Assembly (NCBI RefSeq): GCF_002160135.1
Contig: NZ_NFJZ01000005.1
Span: 178,138-242,137, forward strand
From: Lachnoclostridium sp. An196
Lineage (GTDB): Bacteria; Bacillota; Clostridia; Lachnospirales; Lachnospiraceae
Reading direction: 5' to 3'
DNA: 64,000 bases
This document shows, one piece after another, positions 51,226-60,317 of the stretch. A model generated the notes under the pieces. That model was not told where the DNA came from. It worked only from the letters and a program-made list of their open reading frames with translations, and did no database searches. The position numbers and the translations under genes were made by a program. Position 1 is the first letter of the stretch; each line of letters begins with the position of its first letter.

Positions 51226-51783
51226 TTAAACGCGGGACAGGTACTCTCCGGTCCTCGTATCGATCTTGATCTTGTCTCCCTGCTCTACAAACAGCGGTAC
51301 GCTTACGACAGCGCCGGTCTCAACCGTAGCCGGCTTGGTCGCTCCGGTAGCCGTATCTCCTTTGAAGCCCGGCTCTGTATCGGTGATCTCCAACTCTACA
51401 AACAGAGGCGGTTCTACTGCGAACACGTTTCCATTGTAAGAGCAGATCTTCACCATTTCATTTTCCTTTACGAATTTCAGAGCGTCTCCGATATCGTCGG
51501 CATTCAGAGCGATCTGATCAAAGGTTTCTGTATTCATAAAATGGAACAGGTCTCCATCACTGTACAGATACTGCATGTCCACGCGATCAATACGTGCCGC
51601 CGGGAATTTCTCGGTGGGACGGAAAGTCTTCTCAACTACACCGCCATTGATGATATTTTTCAGTTTCGTTCTGACAAAAGCAGCACCTTTTCCCGGTTTT
51701 ACATGCTGAAACTCCAAAATCTGATAAACATTTCCCTCGATCTCCAAGGTAATGCCGTTCCTAAAATCTCCTGCTGAAATCAT
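51226..51783 (-). CDS. efp: Elongation factor P
   Basis: This 185-residue translation factor relieves ribosome stalling at polyproline. It begins [16 protein letters not shown], and the tip loop VKPGKGAAF carries Lys32, the usual modification position. The three OB-like beta domains are intact, and [10 protein letters not shown] closes the protein. No modification enzyme genes (epmA/epmB-like) lie nearby. A GTGAGGA/TCCTCAC hairpin (51806-51827) sits in its leader. Confidence 0.96.
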   Translation of the reverse strand: MISAGDFRNGITLEIEGNVYQILEFQHVKPGKGAAFVRTKLKNIINGGVVEKTFRPTEKFPAARIDRVDMQYLYSDGDLFHFMNTETFDQIALNADDIGDALKFVKENEMVKICSYNGNVFAVEPPLFVELEITDTEPGFKGDTATGATKPATVETGAVVSVPLFVEQGDKIKIDTRTGEYLSRV

Positions 51784-51874
51784 TCTGTTTTCCTCCTTAC
51801 GTTGTGTGAGGAACGCATAATCCTCACAGTTTATACTATTTTATAATAGAATGGCTATTATTTCAACTGTTTTT

Positions 51875-52396
51875 TCAGGCGTCCAGAATCCGGCGTGTCT
51901 CCTGCCGGATAATCTGTGCCACCTGATGCACATTCCTTCCATCTGTCCGGACGCAGAGATGGGCCGCTTTCCGGTAACTGCTCTCCCGCTCTCTCATCAG
52001 CCGTTCCACTCTCTGTTCCAGATCTTCTCCGTTCAGCATCGGACGGCTGCCGTCACTTTTTACTCTTCCCAGAATCGTCTCTTTTTCCGCGGTAAGATAA
52101 ATCACGCATCCCAGAGCGCGCAGGAGCTGCCTGTTCTCTTCCCGGACCGGCATCCCGCCTCCCACGGAGATCACGGAGTGCCTGGTATCCTCCTTCATTC
52201 TCCGGAGAAGATCCGTTTCCAGATCGCGAAAAAAGGACTCTCCATACTTTGAAAAGATATCCGGGATACTTTGTTTCTGCTCGGCGACGATCCGGTCGTC
52301 CGTATCTACAAACTGCAGCCCCTTTTCCCGGGCCAGCAGTTTCCCAACCGTCGTTTTTCCCGCGCCCATAAAACCAATTAAAATCAGATTGTCCAT
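51875..52396 (-). CDS. aroK: Shikimate kinase
   Basis: This 173-residue enzyme phosphorylates shikimate in aromatic amino-acid synthesis. Walker A GFMGAGKTTVGKLLA lies at residues 8-22. Substrate-binding DTDD (residues 32-35), GESFFRDLE and SVGGGMPVREENR follow. Length is normal. It lies 8 bases downstream of nrdR; no other aro gene is in the window. Confidence 0.95.
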   Translation of the reverse strand: MDNLILIGFMGAGKTTVGKLLAREKGLQFVDTDDRIVAEQKQSIPDIFSKYGESFFRDLETDLLRRMKEDTRHSVISVGGGMPVREENRQLLRALGCVIYLTAEKETILGRVKSDGSRPMLNGEDLEQRVERLMRERESSYRKAAHLCVRTDGRNVHQVAQIIRQETRRILDA

Positions 52397-52404
52397 GTCA
52401 TCCT

Positions 52405-52854
52405 CTATCCCAACATTTTTTTCAGTTCATCCATAAACGTATTTACATCTTTAAATTCCCTGTATACGGATGCAAAACGTACATACGCAACAGAATCCAG
52501 GTCTTTCAGCTTTTCCATCACCATCTCTCCGATCTCGCGGCTGGATATCTCGCGCGCTTCTTTTTTAAAGATTCCCGCTTCCACTTCATCGATCATTGAC
52601 TTGATCTGGTCTGCGGAAATGGGCCGTTTATGGCAGGCGCGGAATACGCCGCCTTCTATCTTGGAACGGTCGTAAGTCTCCCTGTTGTTGTCTTTCTTAA
52701 TCACGATCAGAGGAATCATCTCGACCTTTTCGTAAGTCGTAAAACGTTTCCTGCACACATCGCACTCTCTCCTGCGCCGGATCGCATTTCCGTCTTCTGC
52801 CGGTCTGGAATCTATCACTCTGGTATTATCTTTTCCGCAAAATGGACACCTCAT
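52405..52854 (-). CDS. nrdR: Transcriptional repressor NrdR
   Basis: This 149-residue repressor controls ribonucleotide reductase genes in response to dATP/ATP. The N-terminal zinc ribbon is MRCPFCGKDNTRVIDSRP with CDVCRKRFTTYEKVE, followed by an ATP-cone domain (VIKKDNNRETYDRSKIEGG). Length is standard. It is the first gene of the nrdR-aroK pair and is divergent from the ylmC-like gene. Confidence 0.96.
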   Translation of the reverse strand: MRCPFCGKDNTRVIDSRPAEDGNAIRRRRECDVCRKRFTTYEKVEMIPLIVIKKDNNRETYDRSKIEGGVFRACHKRPISADQIKSMIDEVEAGIFKKEAREISSREIGEMVMEKLKDLDSVAYVRFASVYREFKDVNTFMDELKKMLG

Positions 52855-52968
52855 TAGAATCCTCCTTATCTGTATCAGTATATAACAGGAACATTTTTCC
52901 TGTCAATCATACGTTGCTTTTCATGAACCCTGCAACTTTCCGCATACAATAATGAAAAAAGGCAAATC

Positions 52969-53247
52969 ATGAAAAATCATATCCGTTTCTGTGAATTAAA
53001 ACAAAAAGATGTGATCAACCGGTGCGACTGCAAAAAACTTGGACGGATCTGCGATCTTATTTTCGACGAATGCAGCGGAAGGATCTGCGCCATCGTCATT
53101 CCCGGCCCCTTCCGTCTCTGCGGACTTCTCGGACCGGATCAGGAATACGTCATTCCCTGGAATAAGATCTGTCAGATCGGTCCTGACATTATATTGGTAG
53201 AGGTCTGCGCAGAAGATGTTCTCAGTCAAAGAAAAATCTGGCATTGA
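52969..53247 (+). CDS. YlmC/YmxH-family PRC-barrel sporulation protein
   Basis: This 92-residue protein matches YlmC/YmxH: FCELKQKDVINRCDCKKLG near the N-terminus, then ICDLIFDECSGRICAIVIPG and YVIPWNKICQIGPDIILVEV, forming a PRC-barrel. The family is conserved in spore formers and usually lies near sigG; its molecular role is unknown. A CATACAAT element at 52943-52950 resembles a sporulation-sigma -10, without a convincing -35. It lies upstream of sigG on the same strand. Confidence 0.87.
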   Translation: MKNHIRFCELKQKDVINRCDCKKLGRICDLIFDECSGRICAIVIPGPFRLCGLLGPDQEYVIPWNKICQIGPDIILVEVCAEDVLSQRKIWH

Positions 53248-53287
53248 TTATTTTATTTCCCTCTGCATAACCAGATTTTTTTGGGAA
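53232..53287 (+). terminator. Long-loop terminator after ylmC, overlapping a possible sigF/sigG promoter
   Basis: AAAAATCTGG (53232-53241) pairs with CCAGATTTTT (53271-53280), with a 29-base loop and a following T-run. The 3' half also contains TGCATA and GGGAAATGCTT about 14 bases apart, resembling a forespore sigF promoter for sigG. Both readings are tentative. Confidence 0.5.
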
Positions 53288-53324
53288 ATGCTTTTATTAA
53301 ATGTGACACGGCAGGAGGGAAGCA

Positions 53325-54101
53325 ATGATTTTGAACAAGGTAGAAATCTGCGGAGTCAACACATCGAAACTTCCGCTTCTTACGAATGAGGAAAAAGAAA
53401 TGCTCTTTGAGCGGATACAAAAAGGGGATATGGAAGCCAGAGAGTTGTACATCAAAGGAAACTTAAGGCTGGTGCTCAGCGTGATCAAACGTTTTTCCTC
53501 CAGCAGTGAAAATGCGGATGATCTGTTCCAGATCGGCTGTATCGGGCTTATGAAAGCTATCGACAACTTTGACTGCACTCTGGACGTAAAATTCAGCACC
53601 TACGCAGTCCCTATGATCGTAGGCGAAATACGCCGCTATCTGCGGGATAACAACAGTATCCGCGTCAGCCGTTCCCTGCGGGACACCGCTTATAAAGCAA
53701 TCTATGCCAAGGAAAAACTTCTGAAAGAGAACTCCCGGGAACCCACCATCCAGGAAATTTCCGATGCTGTCGGTATTCCAAAGGAAGAGATCGTCTATGC
53801 TCTGGACGCGATCCAGAGCCCCGTAAGTCTGTACGACCCGGTCTATACAGAAGGCGGGGACACCCTCTATGTAATGGATCAGATCAGCGACCGAAAAAAC
53901 AAAGAAGAAAACTGGGTGGAAAAACTGTCTCTCTCCGAAGCCATGAAACGCCTGTCTCCTAGGGAAAATCACATTATCAATCTCCGATTTTTTGAGGGCA
54001 AAACGCAGATGGAAGTAGCGGAAGAAATCCATATTTCCCAGGCGCAGGTCAGCCGTCTGGAAAAAAACGCGCTGAAAACCATGCGCAGCTATCTTAAATA
54101 A
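53325..54101 (+). CDS. sigG: RNA polymerase sporulation sigma factor SigG
   Basis: This 258-residue sigma factor drives late forespore genes. It begins with the SigG-specific VEICGVNTSKLPLL, then region 2 (NLRLVLSVIKRFSSSSENADDLFQIGCIGLMKAIDNFD), region 3 (EPTIQEISDAVGIPKEEI) and region 4 (TQMEVAEEIHISQAQVSRLE). An AGGAGG site precedes the ATG. In Bacillus and many Clostridia sigG follows spoIIGA-sigE in the same direction. Here it faces sigE tail to tail. Confidence 0.96.
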   Translation: MILNKVEICGVNTSKLPLLTNEEKEMLFERIQKGDMEARELYIKGNLRLVLSVIKRFSSSSENADDLFQIGCIGLMKAIDNFDCTLDVKFSTYAVPMIVGEIRRYLRDNNSIRVSRSLRDTAYKAIYAKEKLLKENSREPTIQEISDAVGIPKEEIVYALDAIQSPVSLYDPVYTEGGDTLYVMDQISDRKNKEENWVEKLSLSEAMKRLSPRENHIINLRFFEGKTQMEVAEEIHISQAQVSRLEKNALKTMRSYLK

Positions 54102-54111
54102 GTCAAATAAG

Positions 54112-54159
54112 AGGACTGTCCTGAATCGCAGATCATTTTCAGGGCAGTCCTTGTTTTTT
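54112..54159 (+). terminator. Terminator between converging sigG and sigE
   Basis: AGGACTGTCCTGAA pairs with TTTCAGGGCAGTCCT and is followed by TGTTTTTT on the plus strand, a strong intrinsic terminator for sigG. The minus side lacks a T-run. Confidence 0.85.
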
Positions 54160-54900
54160 CTATTCGTATTTTACGATTTCTTTCTTCAGCCTCCCGATGA
54201 TCTTCTTCTCCAGTCTGGAAATATATGACTGGGAGATTCCCAGCAGATCCGCCACCTCTTTCTGGGTCATCTCCTTTCCCGCCGGATGATTCAATCCAAA
54301 ACGAAGTTCAATGATTGTCTTTTCCCTCTTGGAAAGTTTGGACAAAGCCTTTTTCAGCAGTTTTCGCTCCACTTCGTTCTCCAGATCCCGGTAAATAATG
54401 TCTTCGTCTGTTCCCAGAATATCAGACAAAAGCAGTTCGTTGCCGTCCCAGTCCACATTCAGCGGCTCATCGATCGATACTTCCATCCGCAGTTTGCTGT
54501 TTCTTCTCAGATACATCAATATCTCATTTTCAATACACCGGGACGCGTATGTAGCCAGTTTAATATTTTTATTCCTTTTAAAAGTGTTAATAGCCTTGAT
54601 CAGTCCGATCGTCCCGATGGAGATCAGATCTTCCACACCTACTCCTGTGTTATCGAATTTTTTTGCTATGTATACGACCAGACGCAGGTTATGCTCAATC
54701 AGCGTCGTCTTCGCCTGCTGTTCATGTTCCGTCTCCAGTCCCAGAATCGCCTTTGTCTCTTCCTCTGCGTTAAGCGGCGGCGGCAGGATCTCTGCTCCTC
54801 CGATATAATGTATTTCTCCTTTCTGGGAAAAAAACATACTCTTAAACCGCGGAGCAACCTTCAGCTGAATCTGATGTGGAATCGTCACCTTGATAATCAT
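54160..54900 (-). CDS. sigE: RNA polymerase sporulation sigma factor SigE (pro-form)
   Basis: This mother-cell sigma factor of 246 residues starts [22 protein letters not shown] lies 4 bases before the ATG. The first ~30 residues are a pro-sequence removed by SpoIIGA; the cleavage-region sequence [13 protein letters not shown] is conserved. Regions 2 ([35 protein letters not shown]) and 4 ([20 protein letters not shown]) are intact. It follows spoIIGA by 10 bases in one operon. Confidence 0.96.
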   Translation of the reverse strand: MIIKVTIPHQIQLKVAPRFKSMFFSQKGEIHYIGGAEILPPPLNAEEETKAILGLETEHEQQAKTTLIEHNLRLVVYIAKKFDNTGVGVEDLISIGTIGLIKAINTFKRNKNIKLATYASRCIENEILMYLRRNSKLRMEVSIDEPLNVDWDGNELLLSDILGTDEDIIYRDLENEVERKLLKKALSKLSKREKTIIELRFGLNHPAGKEMTQKEVADLLGISQSYISRLEKKIIGRLKKEIVKYE

Positions 54901-54910
54901 AATGCCTCCT

Positions 54911-55690
54911 CTATGAGGATAGCAAGTCACGATGAAGTATCATCTGGTACCGCCCTGTCTCTCCCGGCATACAAGCCACCAGCGGCTTCTTTAATATCCG
55001 GATGCCGTCCGGACACTCCACCTCCATCTCTTCCAGGGTATACGCCTCAAGAAGGCCTTCCTGTGAAATGGTCCGGTAAGGAATGACTCTCGGCAGATTC
55101 TCATAATCGGACTGCTGCAGGATCATCTGCAGCACGCTTTTCTCCAGAATACTCACCGGCCTTCCGGATATCGGGTCCCGCAGACTGTTCCCTGTGTCAT
55201 ACAGTGCCTCCAGCTCTACCCGGCTGCCGCCATGCTTGATCATAACCTTGCATGCCAAAGCTGCCTTATGACGCCGGTATTTCCGATACGCTTCTCCTGC
55301 CAGTACCAGAAGCGCCGCCATAGTGCCAAGACCCAGGAACCAGATACCTGCCAGTCTATGGAATTGTTCCAGATACTGTACCATGCCGCCAAGCAGCAGA
55401 CCTTCCAGATACACAGACAATATGCGTTCTCCCAGATATCTCCGGCCCGGATATGCAGCCCATGTCATCACTGCAGCCAGCATCAGGGTCCCCAGAAAAT
55501 ACCCTGCGCCATTCAGCTTCGCCGACATTATAGTGAGCACACAGGAACCGGCGCCTCCCAGAACAGCCGCCATCAGAATCCTCCGAAGCCGGATCGGAAT
55601 CCGTCCTGCCCAGGCCGTGACCAGCAGCAGCAGAAAATCCATCCAGAAGTTTTTTACGAACAGCACATCTGCATATACTTCGTAGTACAC
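54911..55690 (-). CDS. spoIIGA: Sigma-E processing peptidase SpoIIGA, GTG start
   Basis: This 259-residue membrane aspartic protease cleaves pro-SigE. Five membrane helices fill the first ~135 residues ([34 protein letters not shown]). The cytoplasmic protease half has the catalytic DTG in [16 protein letters not shown]. The start is a GTG with AGAGGGTGG upstream. It is paired with sigE as in all endospore formers. Confidence 0.93.
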   Translation of the reverse strand: MYYEVYADVLFVKNFWMDFLLLLVTAWAGRIPIRLRRILMAAVLGGAGSCVLTIMSAKLNGAGYFLGTLMLAAVMTWAAYPGRRYLGERILSVYLEGLLLGGMVQYLEQFHRLAGIWFLGLGTMAALLVLAGEAYRKYRRHKAALACKVMIKHGGSRVELEALYDTGNSLRDPISGRPVSILEKSVLQMILQQSDYENLPRVIPYRTISQEGLLEAYTLEEMEVECPDGIRILKKPLVACMPGETGRYQMILHRDLLSS

Positions 55691-55719
55691 TTGCCACCCT
55701 CTCTCATATGGTAATCCCC

Positions 55720-55795
55720 ATTATAGGCAGGAGGCCTTAAAATCTCTGTCGGATACTGCGGTTCCGGACAGCTTTTTTTACTTCAAAATTCGACA
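55720..55795 (-). promoter_or_regulatory. Spo0A-type promoter region of spoIIGA-sigE
   Basis: A consensus TATAAT (55720-55725) lies about 30 bases before the spoIIGA GTG, but no -35 exists at 17 bases. CCGACA lies 21 bases upstream, recalling the long spacer of the B. subtilis spoIIG promoter. A perfect 0A box TGTCGAA (55789-55795) lies about 79 bases upstream of the expected start, and a 6/7 match TGTCGGA (plus strand, 55747-55753) overlaps the -35 area. Spo0A control is inferred. Confidence 0.6.
55746..55787 (+). terminator. Terminator-like hairpin without an upstream plus-strand gene
   Basis: CTGTCGGA and TCCGGACAG pair with one bulge and are followed by TTTTTTT on the plus strand. No plus-strand gene ends upstream; spoIIGA points away. 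It may end an antisense or short RNA, or be fortuitous. Confidence 0.45.
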
Positions 55796-55860
55796 TTTGT
55801 TCTGGTCTTCCCGCTGCTGTCCTGATACAATAAAAAGGAAAATCCAAGGAGGTCTATGCT

Positions 55861-56508
55861 ATGGAAAAAAGTATTTCAAAAGACAACTATGAAACACTGT
55901 GCGCCGACTGGCAGAAACGTTTTCTTCAATTAGACACTGATGCGCTGATAAAAAAACTTCCCGGGATCTATTCTGACGGCTCCCGGCTTATGATCCCGCA
56001 CTTTCACCGCAGATACGCGGTCAGCCTTCAAGACGGAAGCATCCGCTGCCTGGACAGTGACATCCCTGTCTCACTGTTCACCAAACTGAACATCTATACA
56101 TTATTCTGGTACTGCAAAGACAAGATCTCCGATCCGGACGACTGGATTCCTTTCCGTGACCTGAAAGACGCCTCTCCTTTCGGCCCGGCTTTCCAGCGCT
56201 CTGTCATTCATATATTTTCAGGAACTTTTTCGGGACATATAAAAGAGTTAGAACAGGCGTGCCTGTCTCTGGGGGGACGGAAATTAAATATCTCCGATAT
56301 GGGCTATGAACTGGATGCATTTCCATGTATTCCGGTACGATTTTTATTCTGGGACGGAGACGACGAGTTTCCGGCTCAGTCTAATATTCTCTTCCGGCGA
56401 AACTGCGTGGACTTCATTCATGTGGAGAGCATCGTCTCCATCGCCTCGGAGGGGCTGGCCCGTCTGTCGGAAGCATCCGGAATACCGCTTCACTCCGGGG
56501 GTTTTTAG
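55861..56508 (+). CDS. DUF3786-domain protein
   Basis: This 215-residue protein matches DUF3786 (putative zinc-finger or metal-related family of anaerobes): MIPHFHRRYAVSLQDGSIRC near residue 44, TLFWYCKDKISDPDDWIPFRDL and FPCIPVRFLFWDGDDEFPAQSNILF. In corrinoid-dependent organisms relatives sit beside methyltransferase genes, but none is here. AAGGAGG precedes the ATG, and TGATACAAT upstream is an extended -10. Function is unknown. Confidence 0.85.
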   Translation: MEKSISKDNYETLCADWQKRFLQLDTDALIKKLPGIYSDGSRLMIPHFHRRYAVSLQDGSIRCLDSDIPVSLFTKLNIYTLFWYCKDKISDPDDWIPFRDLKDASPFGPAFQRSVIHIFSGTFSGHIKELEQACLSLGGRKLNISDMGYELDAFPCIPVRFLFWDGDDEFPAQSNILFRRNCVDFIHVESIVSIASEGLARLSEASGIPLHSGGF

Positions 56509-56511
56509 ACC

Positions 56512-56551
56512 GGAAAAACCGGCCCCGGCAAACATACGATCTGCCGGGGCC
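56512..56551 (-). terminator. Terminator of the thi operon
   Basis: GGCCCCGGCA and TGCCGGGGCC form a 10-bp GC stem with an 11-base loop, followed on the minus strand by GGTTTTTCC. It lies 8 bases after the thiC stop. Confidence 0.85.
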
Positions 56552-56559
56552 ACAGTCAG

Positions 56560-57876
56560 TTACAGGATATCAATATATTCTCCGGCCAATGCCTTGTTCA
56601 TGCTGCGCACCGCACAGAATTTTCCGCACATGCTGCAGGTATCGCTGTGGTCATCCTCCGGCTTTCTGCTGTCCCGGATCATCTTCGCCGTCTCCGGATC
56701 CAGCGCGCAGGCGAACTGTTCATCCCAGTCCAGTTTACGGCGGGCGTCTGCCATGCGGTCGTCAATGTCTCTGGCTCCCGGAACCCCTTTGGCGATATCT
56801 GCCGCATGCGCGGCGATTTTGGAAGCGATGATTCCCTGCTTCACATCATCCACATTCGGCAGCGCCAGATGCTCCGCCGGAGTTACATAACACAGGAACG
56901 CCGCGCCGTTCATGGCGGCCACCGCCCCGCCGATAGCACCGGTAATATGGTCATATCCGGGCGCGATATCCGTCACCAGCGGTCCCAGTACATAGAACGG
57001 CGCTCCCATGCAGATACTTTTCTGTACCTCCATGTTGGCAGCCACCTGATTCAGCGGCACGTGGCCCGGTCCTTCCACCATTACCTGAACATTATGGTCC
57101 CATGCGCGTTTGGTCAGCTCGCCCAGGCGCACCAGTTCTTCGATCTGGCATACGTCCGTGGCGTCCGCCAGACATCCCGGACGGCATGCATCGCCCAAAG
57201 AAATGGTCACATCGTACTGTTCACAGATGTCCAGGATCTCATCAAAGTATTCATAAAACGGGTTTTCCTGACCGGTCATGCTCATCCAGGCAAATACCAG
57301 GCTTCCGCCCCGGCTGACAATATTCATCTTTCTCTTGTGTTTCCGGATCTGATCGATGGTCTTTCTCGTAATTCCGCAGTGCAGTGTAACAAAATCAACG
57401 CCGTCCTCTGCATGAAGGCGCACCACATCGATAAAATCTTTCGCCGTAAGCGTGGCCAGATCTCTCTGGTAATGGATCACGCTGTCATAGACCGGAACCG
57501 TACCGATCATAACCGGGCATTCACGGGTCAGTTTCTGACGGAAGGGCTGCGTATTGCCGTGGCTGGACAGATCCATGATGGCCTCTGCCCCCAGGTTCAC
57601 CGCGCTCATTACTTTTTCCATCTCAATATTGTAGTCCTTGCAGTCTCTGGACACGCCCAGATTCACGTTGATCTTGGTGCGGAGCATACTGCCGACCCCT
57701 TCCGGATCCAGACAGGTATGGCGCTTATTGGCGCAGATTACCACTTTTCCTTCTGCCACCAGCTTCATCAGCTGTTCCAGCGGCATCTTTTCCTTTTCCG
57801 CCACAATTTTCATCTCTTTTGTGGCGATCCCTTTCCTTGCCGCATCCATCTGTGTTGTATACTGTTCCATTTCCAT
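56560..57876 (-). CDS. thiC: Phosphomethylpyrimidine synthase ThiC
   Basis: This 438-residue radical-SAM enzyme rearranges aminoimidazole ribotide into the HMP-phosphate part of thiamine. The C-terminal iron-sulfur motif [11 protein letters not shown] near residue 417 is the unusual ThiC-type CxxCxxxxC. Core sequences [18 protein letters not shown], [13 protein letters not shown] and [10 protein letters not shown] are conserved. The long N-terminal extension of proteobacterial ThiC is lacking, which is normal for Firmicutes. It is last in the operon. Confidence 0.96.
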   Translation of the reverse strand: MEMEQYTTQMDAARKGIATKEMKIVAEKEKMPLEQLMKLVAEGKVVICANKRHTCLDPEGVGSMLRTKINVNLGVSRDCKDYNIEMEKVMSAVNLGAEAIMDLSSHGNTQPFRQKLTRECPVMIGTVPVYDSVIHYQRDLATLTAKDFIDVVRLHAEDGVDFVTLHCGITRKTIDQIRKHKRKMNIVSRGGSLVFAWMSMTGQENPFYEYFDEILDICEQYDVTISLGDACRPGCLADATDVCQIEELVRLGELTKRAWDHNVQVMVEGPGHVPLNQVAANMEVQKSICMGAPFYVLGPLVTDIAPGYDHITGAIGGAVAAMNGAAFLCYVTPAEHLALPNVDDVKQGIIASKIAAHAADIAKGVPGARDIDDRMADARRKLDWDEQFACALDPETAKMIRDSRKPEDDHSDTCSMCGKFCAVRSMNKALAGEYIDIL

Positions 57877-57900
57877 TCTCCTTTTCGGTAAAAATTATAT

Positions 57901-58698
57901 TCACATAGCCGGTTCCCATCTCAGACCATATATATGGTTGACCGGACCGGATCCCTTTCCCAGATTCAGTCCTGCCTCCAGGGCTCCGGTAAGGTATGCC
58001 TTCGCTCTCCTCACGGATTCCTCCAGGCTGTAACCAAGTGCCAGGTTGCTGGCAATGGCGCTGGACAGAGTACATCCTGTTCCATGGGTGTTGGAGTTGT
58101 CCACTCTTTTTCCGGGAAGCCAGCGCATCCCTCCATCCATGCAAAGCAGGTCATTGGCGTCGTTTACCCGATGACCGCCTTTGCAGAGAACCGCGCAGCC
58201 GCAGGATTTCTGAAGCTTTGCCGCCGCTTTCTCCATATCCTCCGCATTCCGGACTTCCATCCCGGAAAGGACTTCCGTCTCAGGAATATTGGGAGTAATC
58301 ATTTCTGCCAGAGGAAACAGCTGTTCTCTCATGACCTGGACAGCTTCTTCCTGCATCAGGCGGGAACCGCTGGTGGATACCATTACCGGATCCAGAACCA
58401 CATGCTCCGCCTCATACCGGCGAAGTTTCTCTGCCACCACCTTCATAATCTCCCCGGAAGACAACATCCCGATTTTTACCGCATCCGGACGAATGTCTGT
58501 AAAAATGCAATCCAGCTGATTCGCCAGAAACTCCGGGTCTGCCTCCATGATTCCATACACGCCGGTCGTATTCTGGGCAGTCAGGGCGGTCACCGCGCTC
58601 ATGGCATATACACCGTGAACGGTCATCGTCTTGATATCTGCCTGGATGCCGGCGCCTCCGCTGGAATCACTTCCGGCGATTGTCAATGCTGTTTTCAT
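57901..58698 (-). CDS. thiD: Hydroxymethylpyrimidine/phosphomethylpyrimidine kinase ThiD
   Basis: This 265-residue ribokinase-fold enzyme phosphorylates HMP and HMP-phosphate. TIAGSDSSGGAGIQADIKTM at the start and NTHGTGCTLSSAIASNLALG near residue 210 (catalytic Asp replaced in context GTGC) are family hallmarks. It lies 24 bases before thiC. A 188-base structured gap separates it from thiE upstream. Confidence 0.95.
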   Translation of the reverse strand: MKTALTIAGSDSSGGAGIQADIKTMTVHGVYAMSAVTALTAQNTTGVYGIMEADPEFLANQLDCIFTDIRPDAVKIGMLSSGEIMKVVAEKLRRYEAEHVVLDPVMVSTSGSRLMQEEAVQVMREQLFPLAEMITPNIPETEVLSGMEVRNAEDMEKAAAKLQKSCGCAVLCKGGHRVNDANDLLCMDGGMRWLPGKRVDNSNTHGTGCTLSSAIASNLALGYSLEESVRRAKAYLTGALEAGLNLGKGSGPVNHIYGLRWEPAM

Positions 58699-58733
58699 AT
58701 AAATCCTCCTTTTAAAACAACATGATTTTCTAT

Positions 58734-58871
58734 AGCGGCCAAAAGTGGTGCCCCCAGTCGGCCGCTCTGCCCGTGCCGGGCAGAGATCCGCTGTGTACAG
58801 CGGTATCTTTTCCCAAATTGTATCTGTTCAGGACGGCATCTTCTTGCCCTCTTTTTCCCGCCGTCCTGAAC
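58734..58871. other. Four hairpins in the thiE-thiD gap
   Basis: Perfect inverted repeats are AGCGGCC/GGCCGCT (58734-58766), CTCTGCCC/GGGCAGAG (58765-58785), CCGCTGT/ACAGCGG (58788-58803) and a 12-bp GTTCAGGACGGC/GCCGTCCTGAAC (58826-58871). None ends in a T-run toward thiD. The density is far above random expectation and resembles the pduL-ackA gap. Confidence 0.65.
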
Positions 58872-58886
58872 TGTTACCTCAAATTA

Positions 58887-59522
58887 TTAAAAACATTTTT
58901 CCGAATCAAGGAAATTCCGTACCGCTTCTTTTTTGTCCTCTGCCGCAAATAGCCCGCTGATCACAGCCACGCCGGCAATCCCGCTCCCTTTCAGTCTCTG
59001 TACGTTGTCCAGCCGTATGCCTCCAATGGCCACGGCAGGGATCTTTACAGCTCTGCAGATGGCCTGCAGTTCCTCCAGAGAAAGGTTTGTCGCGTCTGTT
59101 TTCGTACTGCTTCCAAATACGGCTCCGCAGCCGATATAATCTGCGCCTGCCGCCTGTGCCGCCAGCGCTTCCTGCACATTGTGCGCGCTTCCTCCTATGA
59201 TAAATCCGTCTCCCAGATAGGCTCTTGCTTTCTCAATCCCCATATCCGACAGCCCCACATGTACGCCGTCGGCTCCTGCCTCCTTCGCGATATCCGGACG
59301 GTCGTTGACGATAAATGGTACGCCATATCTCCGGCACAACGCTCCTATTGCTTTTGCCTCTGACAAAAAAGCCGCGTCATCCAGAGTTTTCTCCCGAAGC
59401 TGTACGCAGGTTACTCCTGCGTCCAGCATCTCTTCCAGGACCCCTGCAAGCGTCTCTCCTTCTTTCATCCAGCTCCGGTCTGTCACCGCATACAATCGAA
59501 GTTTCTCTGATCCTATCTTCAT
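58887..59522 (-). CDS. thiE: Thiamine-phosphate synthase ThiE
   Basis: This 211-residue TIM-barrel enzyme joins HMP-diphosphate and thiazole-phosphate into thiamine phosphate. It has VTCVQLREKTLDDAAFL near residue 33, PFIVNDRPDIAKEAGADGVHVGLSDM and AVFGSSTKTDATNLSLEEL, all family signatures. It overlaps thiM by four bases (ATGA). Length is normal. Confidence 0.95.
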   Translation of the reverse strand: MKIGSEKLRLYAVTDRSWMKEGETLAGVLEEMLDAGVTCVQLREKTLDDAAFLSEAKAIGALCRRYGVPFIVNDRPDIAKEAGADGVHVGLSDMGIEKARAYLGDGFIIGGSAHNVQEALAAQAAGADYIGCGAVFGSSTKTDATNLSLEELQAICRAVKIPAVAIGGIRLDNVQRLKGSGIAGVAVISGLFAAEDKKEAVRNFLDSEKCF

Positions 59523-60316
59523 TCTGTCTGAATCTCCTCTCCCCGGCAGATCCGGTCCGCCTCATCAAACAAATACTGATGAAAGCTTCCCATCCCTTCT
59601 TTTGCCGTATCTATATGTTGTCCCGCCGCCTCGGAGCTTTCTTTCCAGATCCGTCCTGCTTCCCGAGCCGCTTCATATGCCGCTGTGCCGGCGGAAGCAA
59701 ACATGGCGCAGAGCGCGGACAGCATACAGCCGCCTCCTGTAATCCTGGCAATTCTCCGGTCACCGCCGCTTATGCTTTCTGTCCTCTCACCATCAGACAC
59801 TACGTCCTGGTTTCCGCTGACCAGCACCGTACAGCTGTAGGCCCGGGCCAGTTCTTCGGCAACCTTTTTCCGGCCGTCCATATCCAGTGTTATCCCGCTT
59901 TCCACTCCCTCTGCCACCCCGCGCTGAAGGTGCAGAAGCGTACATGCTTCGCCCTGATTGCAGCGGATCAGCGACGGATTTACCTGACTCAGCAGTTCCC
60001 TTAATCCATCCCGGCGGAAGCGGCTTGCGCCCACCCCCACCGGATCCAGGATCACCGGATGTCCCAGTTCATTGGCTTTCCGCCCTGCTCTCACACAGGC
60101 CAGAAACTTTTCTCTGTCCGGAACTCCTGTATTGAGCAGTGTTCCATGACACTCTGCCGTGATCTCTTCGGCTTCCTCCGGATCCTGCGCCATGATCGCG
60201 CTTCCTCCGCACGCCAGCAGGATGTTCGCCACATCCTGCATGGTGACCGGATTCGTCAGGCAATGGATCCGCGGCCTCACAAGATGAAGTTTCGCAAGTA
60301 TTTCTTTTCTCTCCAT
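59519..60316 (-). CDS. thiM: Hydroxyethylthiazole kinase ThiM
   Basis: This 265-residue kinase phosphorylates the salvaged thiazole alcohol. The N-terminus has VRPRIHCLTNPVTMQDVANILLACGG, followed by LDPVGVGASRFRRDGLRELL and the catalytic region ITGGGCMLSALCAMFAS. It lies between thiW and thiE. It is the salvage route for thiazole; no thiazole-synthesis genes are in the operon. Confidence 0.95.
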   Translation of the reverse strand: MERKEILAKLHLVRPRIHCLTNPVTMQDVANILLACGGSAIMAQDPEEAEEITAECHGTLLNTGVPDREKFLACVRAGRKANELGHPVILDPVGVGASRFRRDGLRELLSQVNPSLIRCNQGEACTLLHLQRGVAEGVESGITLDMDGRKKVAEELARAYSCTVLVSGNQDVVSDGERTESISGGDRRIARITGGGCMLSALCAMFASAGTAAYEAAREAGRIWKESSEAAGQHIDTAKEGMGSFHQYLFDEADRICRGEEIQTE

Positions 60317-60317
60317 C

